Notes: generated from the sequence alone by a model not told the origin. A DNA stretch of 12,580 nucleotides from Candidatus Gastranaerophilales bacterium (GCA_947589525.1 CANQAW010000032.1:1-12580); one strand, 5' to 3'; shown: positions 6,251 to 12,580, counted from the first letter of the stretch. Made by a program: numbers and translations.

Positions 6251-6868
6251 TTAATTATTTTTCTTTTTAATTTCTTCCGTTATTACAAGCCTGAAAAGCT
6301 TAGCAGGGAAATATCCGTCAACCATGTTATCTATTCTGTTAACATAATCCAATGCTTCGCCTAAATTACCGAGCAAAAACTGACATTGGGAATATATAAT
6401 CATAGCTTCGGGGTCACAATAATATTGCCGTAAAGTTTTTTTTAAAAATTGCAGAGCCAAATCAAAGTAACCGTTTGAAAATAATGCTCTGGCAATAAAT
6501 TTGTAACTTTCGGGATTGGAAGCATAAAATTCATCACAGTTTGCAATTAAATTTTCTGCCCAATCTATGAATTCATTTTCCAAAAAAAGATTTAAAAATA
6601 TTTCTAACTGAGCTCTGACTTGAAAAAATGAAGGCTTTTGAGCAGGTTTTAAGTTAATATAATTTAAAACCGAAAGAGCAAAATTACAGGCAGGGCATTT
6701 TTTTTTATTTTTAGCCCAATAATTGTATGCGGTTTTTTCATTTTTGAGCATTAATGCGCACAAACCGGCTTCATAAAAACATTCGTTTATGCTTGAAAAA
6801 ATCTCAAATGCTTTTTCATATTGTTTATTGTAGAAAAAATGCTTAGCTTTTTTAATTTCCGTATTCAT
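6251..6868 (-). CDS. TPR-like helical repeat protein downstream of csrA
   Basis: The 205-residue product has no signal peptide and consists of helix pairs of the TPR type. Examples are AKHFFYNKQYEKAFEIFSSI (8-27) and YEAGLCALMLKNEKTAYNYW (32-51). The later repeats are SYKFIARALFSNGYFDLALQFLKK at about 121-144, and MIIYSQCQFLLGNLGEALDYVNRI at about 155-178. TPR arrays bind peptides or partner proteins. A CPAC pair sits at residues 58-61, which may bind metal or form a disulfide but may also be chance. It starts 8 nt after the csrA stop without a strong ribosome binding site, so translation is probably coupled to csrA. No terminator was seen after it; an AT-only palindrome covers its stop. The TPR call is clear from the repeat rhythm; the partner is unknown. 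Confidence 0.75.
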   Translation of the reverse strand: MNTEIKKAKHFFYNKQYEKAFEIFSSINECFYEAGLCALMLKNEKTAYNYWAKNKKKCPACNFALSVLNYINLKPAQKPSFFQVRAQLEIFLNLFLENEFIDWAENLIANCDEFYASNPESYKFIARALFSNGYFDLALQFLKKTLRQYYCDPEAMIIYSQCQFLLGNLGEALDYVNRIDNMVDGYFPAKLFRLVITEEIKKKNN

Positions 6869-6876
6869 TTTAACTT

Positions 6877-7131
6877 TTAAAAATCAAAACCGCCAAATTT
6901 CTTTTGCCCGTTTTTATCGGGTTTTAAATCAGAAACTATATTCACATCAATATTATTTGCCTGTTTGTTTGATTTTTTGATTTCGTTATAAACTTCTTCT
7001 CTGTATATTTGAACGTTGTTCGGAGCATTTATGCCGATTTTGACCGCATTCTTATAGCTTTCAAGAATAACGACTTCAATATTGTCGTTAATTATAAGTT
7101 TTTGGTTAATTTTTCTCGTCAAAATGAGCAT
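6877..7131 (-). CDS. csrA: Translational regulator CsrA
   Basis: CsrA is a small dimeric RNA-binding protein that represses or stabilises mRNAs by binding GGA-containing hairpins over ribosome binding sites. The N-terminal MLILTRK with Leu4 and Arg6, IGINAP at 32-37, and Arg44 in VQIYREEVY fit the family, including both RNA-contact regions. The product has 84 residues, longer than the 61 of E. coli, because of a tail from about 62 to 84 ending in KFGGFDF. It begins 3 nt after the fliW stop with a weak AAAGAG box, so translation is likely coupled to fliW. FliW binding to CsrA is the established antagonism in flagellated bacteria such as B. subtilis, so this pair probably controls flagellin synthesis, though no flagellar structural gene lies in the window. 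Confidence 0.96.
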   Translation of the reverse strand: MLILTRKINQKLIINDNIEVVILESYKNAVKIGINAPNNVQIYREEVYNEIKKSNKQANNIDVNIVSDLKPDKNGQKKFGGFDF

Positions 7132-7134
7132 TGT

Positions 7135-7608
7135 TTACTCTTTCGTTTCATCATTTTCAAAAAGTTTATACCTGACTTGAAAATCGGTATTTTTCAAAAT
7201 TAATTGCATTGCCTTTTTGTTTTGAAGATTTATTACAATGGGAGCAAGCATATTTATTGTAGCTCCTCTCGGATTAGAGGAGGGAATATTTGCAATATTA
7301 CATACAAATACATCGTTTGAATCTTTAATGTCAAGCTTTTGTGCTTCTTCATCGGGAATATCAAATTGATAATCTATATTAAAGAAACTGCATAATGTTA
7401 CGGGGAATGCAAGCTCATTGTCTTCCAATGACTGCAGCCATTTAAAAGGCGAGTTCGGTTTGTAGTCAATTATTGTATATTTTTTTAAGTCGTTAAAACC
7501 TATAATTGGGGATATAAACTCGAAAATTGCGGTTTTATTTATCGTGACAACCCCGAATTTTTTGGTTTCTAACGTTATTGTATCCGTGTCCGTATCTTTA
7601 ACTGTCAT
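7135..7608 (-). CDS. fliW: Flagellar assembly factor FliW (CsrA antagonist)
   Basis: FliW binds both flagellin and CsrA; when free it holds CsrA away from the flagellin mRNA. The 157-residue product shows the family pattern: an acidic N-terminus (residues 1-14), IGFNDLKKYTIIDY at about 37-50, SPFKWLQSLED at about 53-63 and LAFPVTL, then DVFVCNIANIP, ATINMLAPIVIN at about 116-127, and a QLILKNTDFQVRYKL end. The start ATG at 7608 is preceded by AAGGAAAG. It lies 23 nt after a secreted TPR protein gene and 3 nt before csrA. Length and motifs are normal for the family, and the linkage to csrA supports the call. Confidence 0.95.
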   Translation of the reverse strand: MTVKDTDTDTITLETKKFGVVTINKTAIFEFISPIIGFNDLKKYTIIDYKPNSPFKWLQSLEDNELAFPVTLCSFFNIDYQFDIPDEEAQKLDIKDSNDVFVCNIANIPSSNPRGATINMLAPIVINLQNKKAMQLILKNTDFQVRYKLFENDETKE

Positions 7609-7631
7609 TTTCTTTCCTTGGCAATAGCTAA

Positions 7632-8363
7632 TTACTTTTGTTGTTGAGCATTTTGTTTTCTTGCGTATTCGGCTTCCTGTAACCTTCTTTCCATTCTTTC
7701 GGTAGTAATTCTATCCATTGCGGAAGGATGTATTCTTTGATTTGACTTAATAAATTTAGTAATATCATCTTCTACTATTACTTTTGGCGGATTTAATTTT
7801 TTATCCAAATCCGCAACCTGTTCTTCAAGCTGTTTTATTCTGCTTTGTTGTAATTTTTCCATTTCCGTATATTCGGGCTTTAATTCAATACCGGTACATT
7901 CCGGTGATTTGGGATCATCCATGCAGGCTACGGCTTTTTTTGAATAATATGCAACATCGGTATATTTATCCGAATTGGAAATAGCTTCCGAGTATTTTTG
8001 TTTAGCGAGGTCTAAATATCCCAAATTATGGTAGCATATAGCACTATAGTAACTTACCGCATCTTTTTGAGTTATATTTTTTTGACCTGCAGTTTCCAAA
8101 ACAGAAAGAGCACCTAGGTAATTCTTTTTATCATAAAACTCAAAAAAGGGCTTCCAGAAATCTTGATAATTAGGCTGAGATGCATTTCTAACGCTTGTTG
8201 AAGCAACGGGCAAACCTATATCGGCTCCGGAAAATTTATCCGTAGTGTATGTATTTTGATTTACGTTTGTATATTGATTTTCTCCGTCAGCGTTTGCAGC
8301 ATTATATGCTGCCATGCTCAATGCCAAAGAAAAAACTACCGGAAGAATAATTAACTTTCTCAT
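7632..8363 (-). CDS. Secreted TPR protein with a coiled-coil region, first gene of the fliW-csrA cluster
   Basis: The 243-residue product starts with a Sec signal peptide (MRKLIILPVVFSLALSMAA, cleavage probably after Ala25 in ANA|DG). After a Asn/Thr-rich stretch (about 26-64), residues 65-148 carry TPR-like helix pairs (FFEFYDKKNYLGALSVLE, then YSAICYHNLGYLDLAKQKYSEAI). Cys110, Cys147 and Cys156 are the only cysteines. Residues about 165-190 look like a coiled coil (MEKLQQSRIKQLEEQVADL), and the last 50 residues are charged. Domain order is the reverse of CpoB/YbgF, so it is not a clear orthologue. The start is fixed by GAGGAT 7 nt before the ATG. It precedes fliW by 23 nt and probably shares its promoter. 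Its function is not known; a periplasmic or surface scaffold role is inferred. Confidence 0.8.
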   Translation of the reverse strand: MRKLIILPVVFSLALSMAAYNAANADGENQYTNVNQNTYTTDKFSGADIGLPVASTSVRNASQPNYQDFWKPFFEFYDKKNYLGALSVLETAGQKNITQKDAVSYYSAICYHNLGYLDLAKQKYSEAISNSDKYTDVAYYSKKAVACMDDPKSPECTGIELKPEYTEMEKLQQSRIKQLEEQVADLDKKLNPPKVIVEDDITKFIKSNQRIHPSAMDRITTERMERRLQEAEYARKQNAQQQK

Positions 8364-8404
8364 TTCATATCCTCAAATTACAATATTTATAATTTTAAAC
8401 CATG

Positions 8405-8442
8405 ATTATATTATAACGCAACATATTTATAACTATTAACAA
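8405..8442 (-). promoter_or_regulatory. Possible promoter of the secreted-TPR/fliW/csrA cluster
   Basis: The divergent gap 8364-8526 holds two overlapping TATAAT boxes on the minus strand (8415-8410 and 8410-8405) and a -35-like TTGTTA (8442-8437) at 21 or 26 nt, both too far. No better pair was seen, so the position is tentative. A leader of about 35-40 nt would follow. Confidence 0.3.
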
Positions 8443-8511
8443 ATTTTTTGTTTTTTCCTCTAAACAGTTGAAAAAAAGCGGAAAAATAATTAAAATAATT
8501 AAGTAATCGGT

Positions 8512-8517
8512 TATAAT
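8512..8517 (+). promoter_or_regulatory. -10 box 9 nt before the small regulator start
   Basis: A perfect TATAAT lies 9 nt before the ATG at 8527, with no -35 box at the normal distance and no ribosome binding site in between. A start of transcription around 8524 would leave a leader of only about 3 nt. An in-frame stop at 8500-8502 rules out a longer protein. Confidence 0.45.
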
Positions 8518-8526
8518 TCACTTGTT

Positions 8527-8742
8527 ATGAAAGTAAAAATCAAAGAAACGGCAAAGCAAAAAAAGAATTACAGTCTTTATCGTCTCGCACAGCTTCTTAA
8601 TATACCGCAGCAAACCGTATATTCTTGGGCTAAAGGAAGAACTCAGCCGTCTTATATTAATCTCGATAAAATTTGTGATATTTTGGAATGCAAAATTGAA
8701 GACTTGCTGGAAGCCGAGCCTGTACAAAACAAGCTTTTTTGA
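8527..8742 (+). CDS. Small Cro/CI-type helix-turn-helix DNA-binding protein
   Basis: The 71-residue product is almost only a helix-turn-helix domain of the Cro/CI (XRE) type. Residues 16-37 read as the helix pair (YRLAQLLNIPQQTVYSWAKG), followed by the typical IDL-like core LDKICDILECKIEDLLE at 46-62. It resembles the short stand-alone regulators found on many bacterial chromosomes and mobile elements, which usually repress their own and nearby promoters. There is no second domain to sense a ligand. It is divergent from the fliW cluster (163-bp gap) and its stop TGA (8740-8742) directly abuts the stop of the facing 209-residue gene. No ribosome binding site is visible. The domain call is confident; the target is unknown. 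Confidence 0.85.
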   Translation: MKVKIKETAKQKKNYSLYRLAQLLNIPQQTVYSWAKGRTQPSYINLDKICDILECKIEDLLEAEPVQNKLF

Positions 8743-9372
8743 TTAGCGGATTTTAGTGGGGATATGACCTGTATTTACACTGTGGTCTACATTTGCATTA
8801 TCTCTGTTTGCATTAATTTTGCCTTTTAAAACATTAAAAGCAAATACTGACAGACCGCAAATCGTTGCCAGAGCCGCAATTCCTTTATTGTTAACCATAT
8901 ATTTTGTATAAAATTTCGGAGCCAAGCCCAATATATTTTTTAAATCTTCAACCAAAGGTTTGGTAAACAAGTCGGGAATAAATTTAAATGCCGAATACAC
9001 CGCACCTGACAAATCTTTTGCAACGCCCGAAATTATGCCGAATAAATTAAAATTCTTGGTATTTTTAATATTTTTACCGACAACACCGACTGCAAGAACC
9101 GTGGAAGCACCGCCTGCCACACCTTTAACAACACCTTGGGAAACATCTTTAATATTATTGAAACCTTTGAAAACATTTACAACTTTTAATTTAGCCTTTG
9201 TATATTTGTCTTTTAACAGATTTTTTCCGGATTGTTTATTTTCTTGCGCATTTTGCGAATTATCAAGAGCATTTGAGCTCATAACGGGAGCCGGAACAGC
9301 TTTTTTTTGAAAAGCTTTAAAATTATTGTTAATAGGTACAGAAGCAATATTACTGTTTAAATTTGTAGTCAT
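8743..9372 (-). CDS. Unrecognised 209-residue protein with two possible membrane segments
   Basis: I do not recognise a family. The first ~50 residues are polar and rich in Asn, Gln and Ser, and lack a signal peptide. A basic, Lys-rich stretch follows (50-70). Residues 81-99 are small and hydrophobic (VVKGVAGGASTVLAVGVVG), and 164-182 form a stronger hydrophobic segment (GIAALATICGLSVFAFNVL). The region between, about 110-150, is amphipathic. The C-terminal tail is polar (NRDNANVDHSVN). The ATG at 9372 has an AAGGCGG box 5 nt upstream, and the stop abuts the HTH gene stop without any terminator. A promoter with good boxes lies 50-90 bp upstream. Membrane anchoring is inferred from the hydrophobic segments only. 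Confidence 0.7.
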   Translation of the reverse strand: MTTNLNSNIASVPINNNFKAFQKKAVPAPVMSSNALDNSQNAQENKQSGKNLLKDKYTKAKLKVVNVFKGFNNIKDVSQGVVKGVAGGASTVLAVGVVGKNIKNTKNFNLFGIISGVAKDLSGAVYSAFKFIPDLFTKPLVEDLKNILGLAPKFYTKYMVNNKGIAALATICGLSVFAFNVLKGKINANRDNANVDHSVNTGHIPTKIR

Positions 9373-9428
9373 TTTAACCGCCTTTTACACACATTTATAA
9401 ATACCTGTAAAGACAAATTTTTGCATGA

Positions 9429-9458
9429 ATTATAACAATTATAGCATATTTTTTACAA
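9429..9458 (-). promoter_or_regulatory. Promoter of the unrecognised 209-residue gene
   Basis: Two overlapping solutions exist on the minus strand. TTGTAA (9458-9453), an 18-nt spacer and TATAAT (9434-9429) form a normal promoter. Alternatively TGC-TATAAT (9446-9438) is a perfect extended -10. Either gives a leader of roughly 50-60 nt ending in the AAGGCGG site. The gap 9373-9469 holds no hairpin able to end the upstream glycosyltransferase transcript. Confidence 0.6.
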
Positions 9459-9469
9459 AAATTAATAAA

Positions 9470-10711
9470 TTATTTTATACCGAATCTCGAATAATAAAAC
9501 TCAATCAAAGAGCTTATTCTATCCATACCTCTAACATACGATACGGCAGGATTTGCGCCGTAGAGAAAATCATGAAAACCGAGTTGGTAGTTAATCTGAC
9601 AAGCAAGATCGACCCAAACATTTTCGTGAATTCTTCCGTATTCAAAATTCGGAATATTCTCCTTAAAATAAGGAATTGCATCCGTTATTGTATTTACAAA
9701 ATTTTTTCTTCCGCCGTATTTTAAATAATTTTTTCGAGGCTCATATTTTAAAGGGTTGCAAATAACTTTATAAATAGTATCGGCAAGCGCTTCCGGAGTA
9801 TATTCTTCAACATATTCACCCGAATTTTCAAAAAATACGGGGTAATTTCCGCGGGCATATTTATTAAAATCTTTAAATACGATTACTGGAGTATTACAGC
9901 TCATGGCTTCCGAAATAAAACGATTTTTGCCTTCCATTAAAGAAGCGAGCACACAGCATTTTGCGCTTGAATAGTATTTTGCCAAATCTTTATATTCTAT
10001 ATAAGGATAAAAATCAATATATTTTTTGATATCTCCGCCTAAAATTTCTTTAACCCTGTCCAATTGTTCTACGGCATCAAAACGCATTGCACTGTAATCC
10101 ATTGTACCGTCATCAAGTCTTTTTGCCAGCCTTGAACCCACTGCATAGGTAACTTTCAGAATTCTTCCGTATTTTTGTTCATAAGCTTTCAGCGCACGTG
10201 CTATCATAGGCATATTTTTAACGGGATATGCGGTTGAAACGCAAAAAACATCTATTGTTTTTTTGGCATAAAAAGTCGGCGCCATATAATATTCATTTAA
10301 ATAATCAGCATCCTGCAAAGGAAGAAAATACGTCCCTTTGCGCTCGGGATGTTTAGAAATATAATACTGTTCTCTTTTTTCATTTTTATAACAGCAAAAA
10401 AACGCATCCGCTCCTTCTGCCCAAGGATAACTTGCAAACATGGAATTTGCAACTGCAAAGAATATTTCTCTCAGCCTCGGAAATTTTTCTAAAATTACAT
10501 CAACTCCTTGAGAATAAAAAATTCCTTTTGTTTTTTTTCCGCGGTAATTTAAGGGAGGAAGAGGAATTACAAAATCAATATCCTTATGCTTTTCTTCTTT
10601 GGCATACATTTCTTCAAACGAATAGTTGTCAATATCATCCCAAATCTGCTCAATCGGCTTGTCGGAGTCGGGTTTATGAAAATATTGACTTGGCCATATA
10701 CCTTTTTTCAT
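9470..10711 (-). CDS. GT-B glycosyltransferase (group 1/GT4-like)
   Basis: The product (413 residues from the ATG) is probably a retaining glycosyltransferase that moves a sugar from a nucleotide donor to a glycan or lipid acceptor. The C-terminal half carries the donor-binding Rossmann domain. It begins near DVFCVSTAYPVKNM (about 154-167) and includes KYYSSAKCCVLASLMEG (about 246-262). The EX7E motif, E-GKNRFIS-E, lies at residues 260 and 268, followed by AMSCNTPVIVF. The N-terminal half is poorly conserved, and a ~90-residue C-terminal extension follows the usual end. There is no signal peptide or membrane segment. An in-frame TTG two codons upstream (10717) is possible, but the ATG is preferred; neither has a ribosome binding site. 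No polysaccharide genes are adjacent, so the acceptor is unknown. Close names such as a capsule or LPS enzyme cannot be justified. Confidence 0.8.
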   Translation of the reverse strand: MKKGIWPSQYFHKPDSDKPIEQIWDDIDNYSFEEMYAKEEKHKDIDFVIPLPPLNYRGKKTKGIFYSQGVDVILEKFPRLREIFFAVANSMFASYPWAEGADAFFCCYKNEKREQYYISKHPERKGTYFLPLQDADYLNEYYMAPTFYAKKTIDVFCVSTAYPVKNMPMIARALKAYEQKYGRILKVTYAVGSRLAKRLDDGTMDYSAMRFDAVEQLDRVKEILGGDIKKYIDFYPYIEYKDLAKYYSSAKCCVLASLMEGKNRFISEAMSCNTPVIVFKDFNKYARGNYPVFFENSGEYVEEYTPEALADTIYKVICNPLKYEPRKNYLKYGGRKNFVNTITDAIPYFKENIPNFEYGRIHENVWVDLACQINYQLGFHDFLYGANPAVSYVRGMDRISSLIEFYYSRFGIK

Positions 10712-10717
10712 AGGCAA

Positions 10718-10726
10718 AATATATCA
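10718..10726 (-). promoter_or_regulatory. Extended -10 box directly before the glycosyltransferase ATG
   Basis: On the minus strand TGA-TATATT ends 6 nt before the ATG at 10711 and is preceded 16 nt further by TTGCGT, a weak -35. No ribosome binding site fits between. The predicted transcript would begin at or next to the A of the start codon. Confidence 0.4.
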
Positions 10727-10768
10727 TTTTTAAAAGTTTACGCAACATACAAATTAAGTATTTGTTTT

Positions 10769-10797
10769 TTGCGATTATTTTGTATTTGTTATATAAT
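10769..10797 (+). promoter_or_regulatory. gyrA promoter
   Basis: TTGCGA (10769-10774) and a perfect TATAAT (10792-10797) are separated by 17 nt, the ideal spacing. Transcription would begin near 10804, giving a leader of about 24 nt that contains the AGAGGAG ribosome binding site. This is the clearest promoter in the window. Confidence 0.75.
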
Positions 10798-10813
10798 CTT
10801 ATTATACAGACTA

Positions 10814-10820
10814 AGAGGAG
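10814..10820 (+). promoter_or_regulatory. Ribosome binding site fixing the TTG start of gyrA
   Basis: AGAGGAG lies 7 nt before the TTG at 10828-10830. The next in-frame ATG is at codon 21, inside the conserved N-terminal arm, so the TTG start is the only one that keeps the whole conserved end. Confidence 0.85.
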
Positions 10821-10827
10821 TTGAATT

Positions 10828-12580
10828 TTGGCTCAAACAAGCTTATTTGATGACGGGAAAGTAATCCCCGTTAATATTAGAGAAGAAATGAAACGTTGTT
10901 ATATAGATTACGCAATGAGCGTAATCGTCGGTCGTGCTCTGCCTGATGTAAGAGACGGTTTAAAACCCGTTCACAGGCGCATTCTTTTTGCAATGAACGA
11001 GCTTGGAATGACCCCTGATAAACCGTTTAAAAAATGCGCAAGAATAGTAGGGGAAGTTTTAGGTAAATATCATCCCCACGGCGACAGTTCCGTTTATGAA
11101 GCACTGGTTCGTATGGCTCAAGATTTTTCAACCAGATATTTGACGGTGGACGGTCACGGAAATTTTGGTTCGGTGGACGGTGACGGCGCTGCCGCAATGC
11201 GTTATACCGAAGCTCGGATGCACAAAATCACAACCGCAATGCTGGCTGATATTGATTGCGAAACGGTTAATTTTATCCCTAACTTTGATGGTTCATTGGA
11301 AGAACCTTCCGTTTTGCCTACAAGACTACCTATGCTTTTATTAAACGGAACATCAGGTATCGCTGTCGGCATGGCAACAAACATACCTCCTCATAACTTA
11401 AATGAAGTGGTAGACGGAACAATAGCACTAATTGATAACCCCAATATTACAACGGAAGGGTTAATGCAATATATCAAAGGTCCTGATTTCCCGACAGGCG
11501 CTACAATAGTCGGAACATCCGAAATCAAAAAATCCTATGAAACAGGCAGAGGCTCAATTAAAATGAAAGCTGTTTCTTCAATTGAAGAACTTCAAGGCAG
11601 AGGAAAAAGCGCCATTGTCGTAACGGAAATTCCTTATCAGGTCAATAAAGCGGAATTAATTCGAAAAATAGCGGAACTTGTAAAAGACGGCAAAATTCAA
11701 GGAATATCCGATTTAAGAGATGAATCCGACAGAGAAGGTATGAGAATTGTAATCGAATTAAAAAGAGATGCAAAACCCGATGTCGTAAGAAATAACCTAT
11801 ATAAACAAACTGCTCTTTTAACAAGTTTCGGGTTCAATATGGTAGCCCTTGTAGGCCAGCAGCCGAGATTATTAAACTTATACGAAGTTTTATCGGAATT
11901 TGTCGAACACAGAGTGGATGTTATCACAAGAAGAACAATGTTTTTCTTGAAAAAAGCCCGCTCAAGAGCGCATATTTTGGAAGGTTTAATGATTGCGCTT
12001 AATTCGCTTGATGAAGTCATCGAATTAATCAAAAAATCTCCAAATACGGATAGCGCCCGTGAAGGCTTAATTAACCGTTTCGGACTTGATAGTGAACAAG
12101 CAAACGCAATTCTTGAAATGCAATTAAGACGTTTGACAGGTTTGGAACAAGATAAAATCAGAGCGGAACATGCTGAATTATTAAAGAAAATTGAAGAATA
12201 CGAAGAACTTTTATCTTCAAGAGAAAAAATTCTCGCTTTAATTAAAGTTGAGCTTCTTGAAGACAAGGAAAAATACGGAGACGAAAGAAAAACAGCGATT
12301 ATTCCCGAAGAAGGAGAAGTCACGGTTGAAGATTTAACTCCGAATACTCAAATGGCAGTATTTATCACCCGTCAAGGATATATTAAAAGAATTTCACTTG
12401 ATACCTTTGTTCGCCAAAATAGGGCAACAAGAGGAAAAGGCGGAATGAAAACCAAAGAAGATGACGACGTTGCTCATTTCTTTACTGCAATGATGCACGA
12501 TAAAGTTCTTTTCTTCTCTTCTAAAGGGCTTGTTTATTCGCTTTCCGTTTATGATTTCCCCGAAGGCTCAAGACAATCTA
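10828..12580 (+). CDS. gyrA: DNA gyrase subunit A (3' end outside the window)
   Basis: GyrA is the DNA-breaking and strand-passing subunit of gyrase, which introduces negative supercoils with GyrB. About 584 codons are visible of roughly 800-900, running off the window edge. The winged-helix/tower part includes GLKPVHRRILFAM at 44-56, the quinolone-region HPHGDSSVYEALVRMAQDF at about 82-100, and the catalytic Tyr126 in AAAMRYTEAR. Ser87 and Glu91 stand at the positions of E. coli Ser83 and Asp87, a combination not suggestive of quinolone resistance. The start of the C-terminal beta-pinwheel is present, with QNRATRGKGGMKTKEDDD in the place of the GyrA box. This box distinguishes GyrA from ParC, though here it departs from QRRGGKG. 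The start is TTG with a strong ribosome binding site. gyrB is not in the window. Confidence 0.95.
   Translation, partial: MAQTSLFDDGKVIPVNIREEMKRCYIDYAMSVIVGRALPDVRDGLKPVHRRILFAMNELGMTPDKPFKKCARIVGEVLGKYHPHGDSSVYEALVRMAQDFSTRYLTVDGHGNFGSVDGDGAAAMRYTEARMHKITTAMLADIDCETVNFIPNFDGSLEEPSVLPTRLPMLLLNGTSGIAVGMATNIPPHNLNEVVDGTIALIDNPNITTEGLMQYIKGPDFPTGATIVGTSEIKKSYETGRGSIKMKAVSSIEELQGRGKSAIVVTEIPYQVNKAELIRKIAELVKDGKIQGISDLRDESDREGMRIVIELKRDAKPDVVRNNLYKQTALLTSFGFNMVALVGQQPRLLNLYEVLSEFVEHRVDVITRRTMFFLKKARSRAHILEGLMIALNSLDEVIELIKKSPNTDSAREGLINRFGLDSEQANAILEMQLRRLTGLEQDKIRAEHAELLKKIEEYEELLSSREKILALIKVELLEDKEKYGDERKTAIIPEEGEVTVEDLTPNTQMAVFITRQGYIKRISLDTFVRQNRATRGKGGMKTKEDDDVAHFFTAMMHDKVLFFSSKGLVYSLSVYDFPEGSRQS

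Noticed and set aside
6239..6259. AT-only palindrome (AATAATT-GTT-AATTATT) over the stop of the TPR-like gene as a terminator
   Set aside because: The stem has no G or C pairs and no T-tract follows on the minus strand, so it is unlikely to stop transcription.
7600..7631. GGA motif in the fliW ribosome binding site as a CsrA autoregulation site
   Set aside because: Every AGGA-type ribosome binding site contains GGA; no hairpin presenting it was seen, so the sequence alone does not support CsrA binding.
8527..9372. HTH regulator plus 209-residue protein as a toxin-antitoxin pair
   Set aside because: They face each other rather than forming an operon, and the 209-residue protein shows no toxin motif and is long for a membrane toxin.
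9425..9724. Plus-strand frame over the end of the glycosyltransferase
   Set aside because: It mostly overlaps the real gene in antisense, lacks a ribosome binding site, and matches no family.
11697..12323. Long minus-strand reading frame inside gyrA (208 codons)
   Set aside because: It lies fully opposite conserved gyrA codons and its Ser/Leu/Phe-rich translation looks like an antisense shadow.

Overview
The window is AT-rich, gene-dense bacterial chromosome with little intergenic space. It carries core housekeeping genes (plsX, fabD, fabG, gyrA), the flagellar regulatory pair fliW-csrA, and several short secreted or unrecognised proteins. It looks like a member of the non-photosynthetic cyanobacterial sister lineage (Melainabacteria/Vampirovibrionia, for example Gastranaerophilales). 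The hints are the low G+C, FliW-CsrA control, and a GyrA C-terminal box reading QNRATRG, which from memory resembles cyanobacterial GyrA more than the usual QRRGGKG type. This placement is an inference of moderate confidence. No tRNA, rRNA, CRISPR array, insertion sequence or phage gene was seen.

Layout. Positions 1-2428 (+): a fatty-acid/phospholipid operon, plsX (5' end outside the window), fabD and fabG, closed by a hairpin terminator that also serves the facing gene. Positions 2427-3963 (-): a YhaM-type OB-fold/HD exoribonuclease followed 1 nt later by a secreted protein of unknown function. Positions 4142-4348 (+): an orphan 68-residue protein whose stop overlaps the stop of a facing 443-residue gene (4345-5676, -). 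That gene encodes a degenerate receiver, a degenerate GGDEF domain and an unrecognised C-terminal domain. Positions 5761-6168 (-): a small secreted coiled-coil protein with its own terminator. Positions 6251-8363 (-): a tight four-gene cluster in transcription order, secreted TPR/coiled-coil protein, fliW, csrA, cytosolic TPR-like protein. Positions 8527-8742 (+): a small Cro/CI-type regulator abutting, stop to stop, an unrecognised 209-residue protein (8743-9372, -). Positions 9470-10711 (-): a GT-B glycosyltransferase. Position 10828 to the end (+): gyrA with a TTG start, cut by the window edge.

How the genes fit together. PlsX, FabD and FabG link acyl-ACP elongation to phospholipid synthesis; fabH and acpP, often in this cluster, are not between or just after these genes. 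FliW and CsrA form the known flagellin/translation switch, here embedded between two repeat proteins that could be new partners. The remaining genes look like single-gene units with their own promoters. I found no clear defence or biosynthetic system. The most unusual items are the signalling protein with both active sites degraded, the fliW-csrA neighbourhood, and several genes with a -10-like box almost touching the start codon and no ribosome binding site, which suggests leaderless mRNAs.
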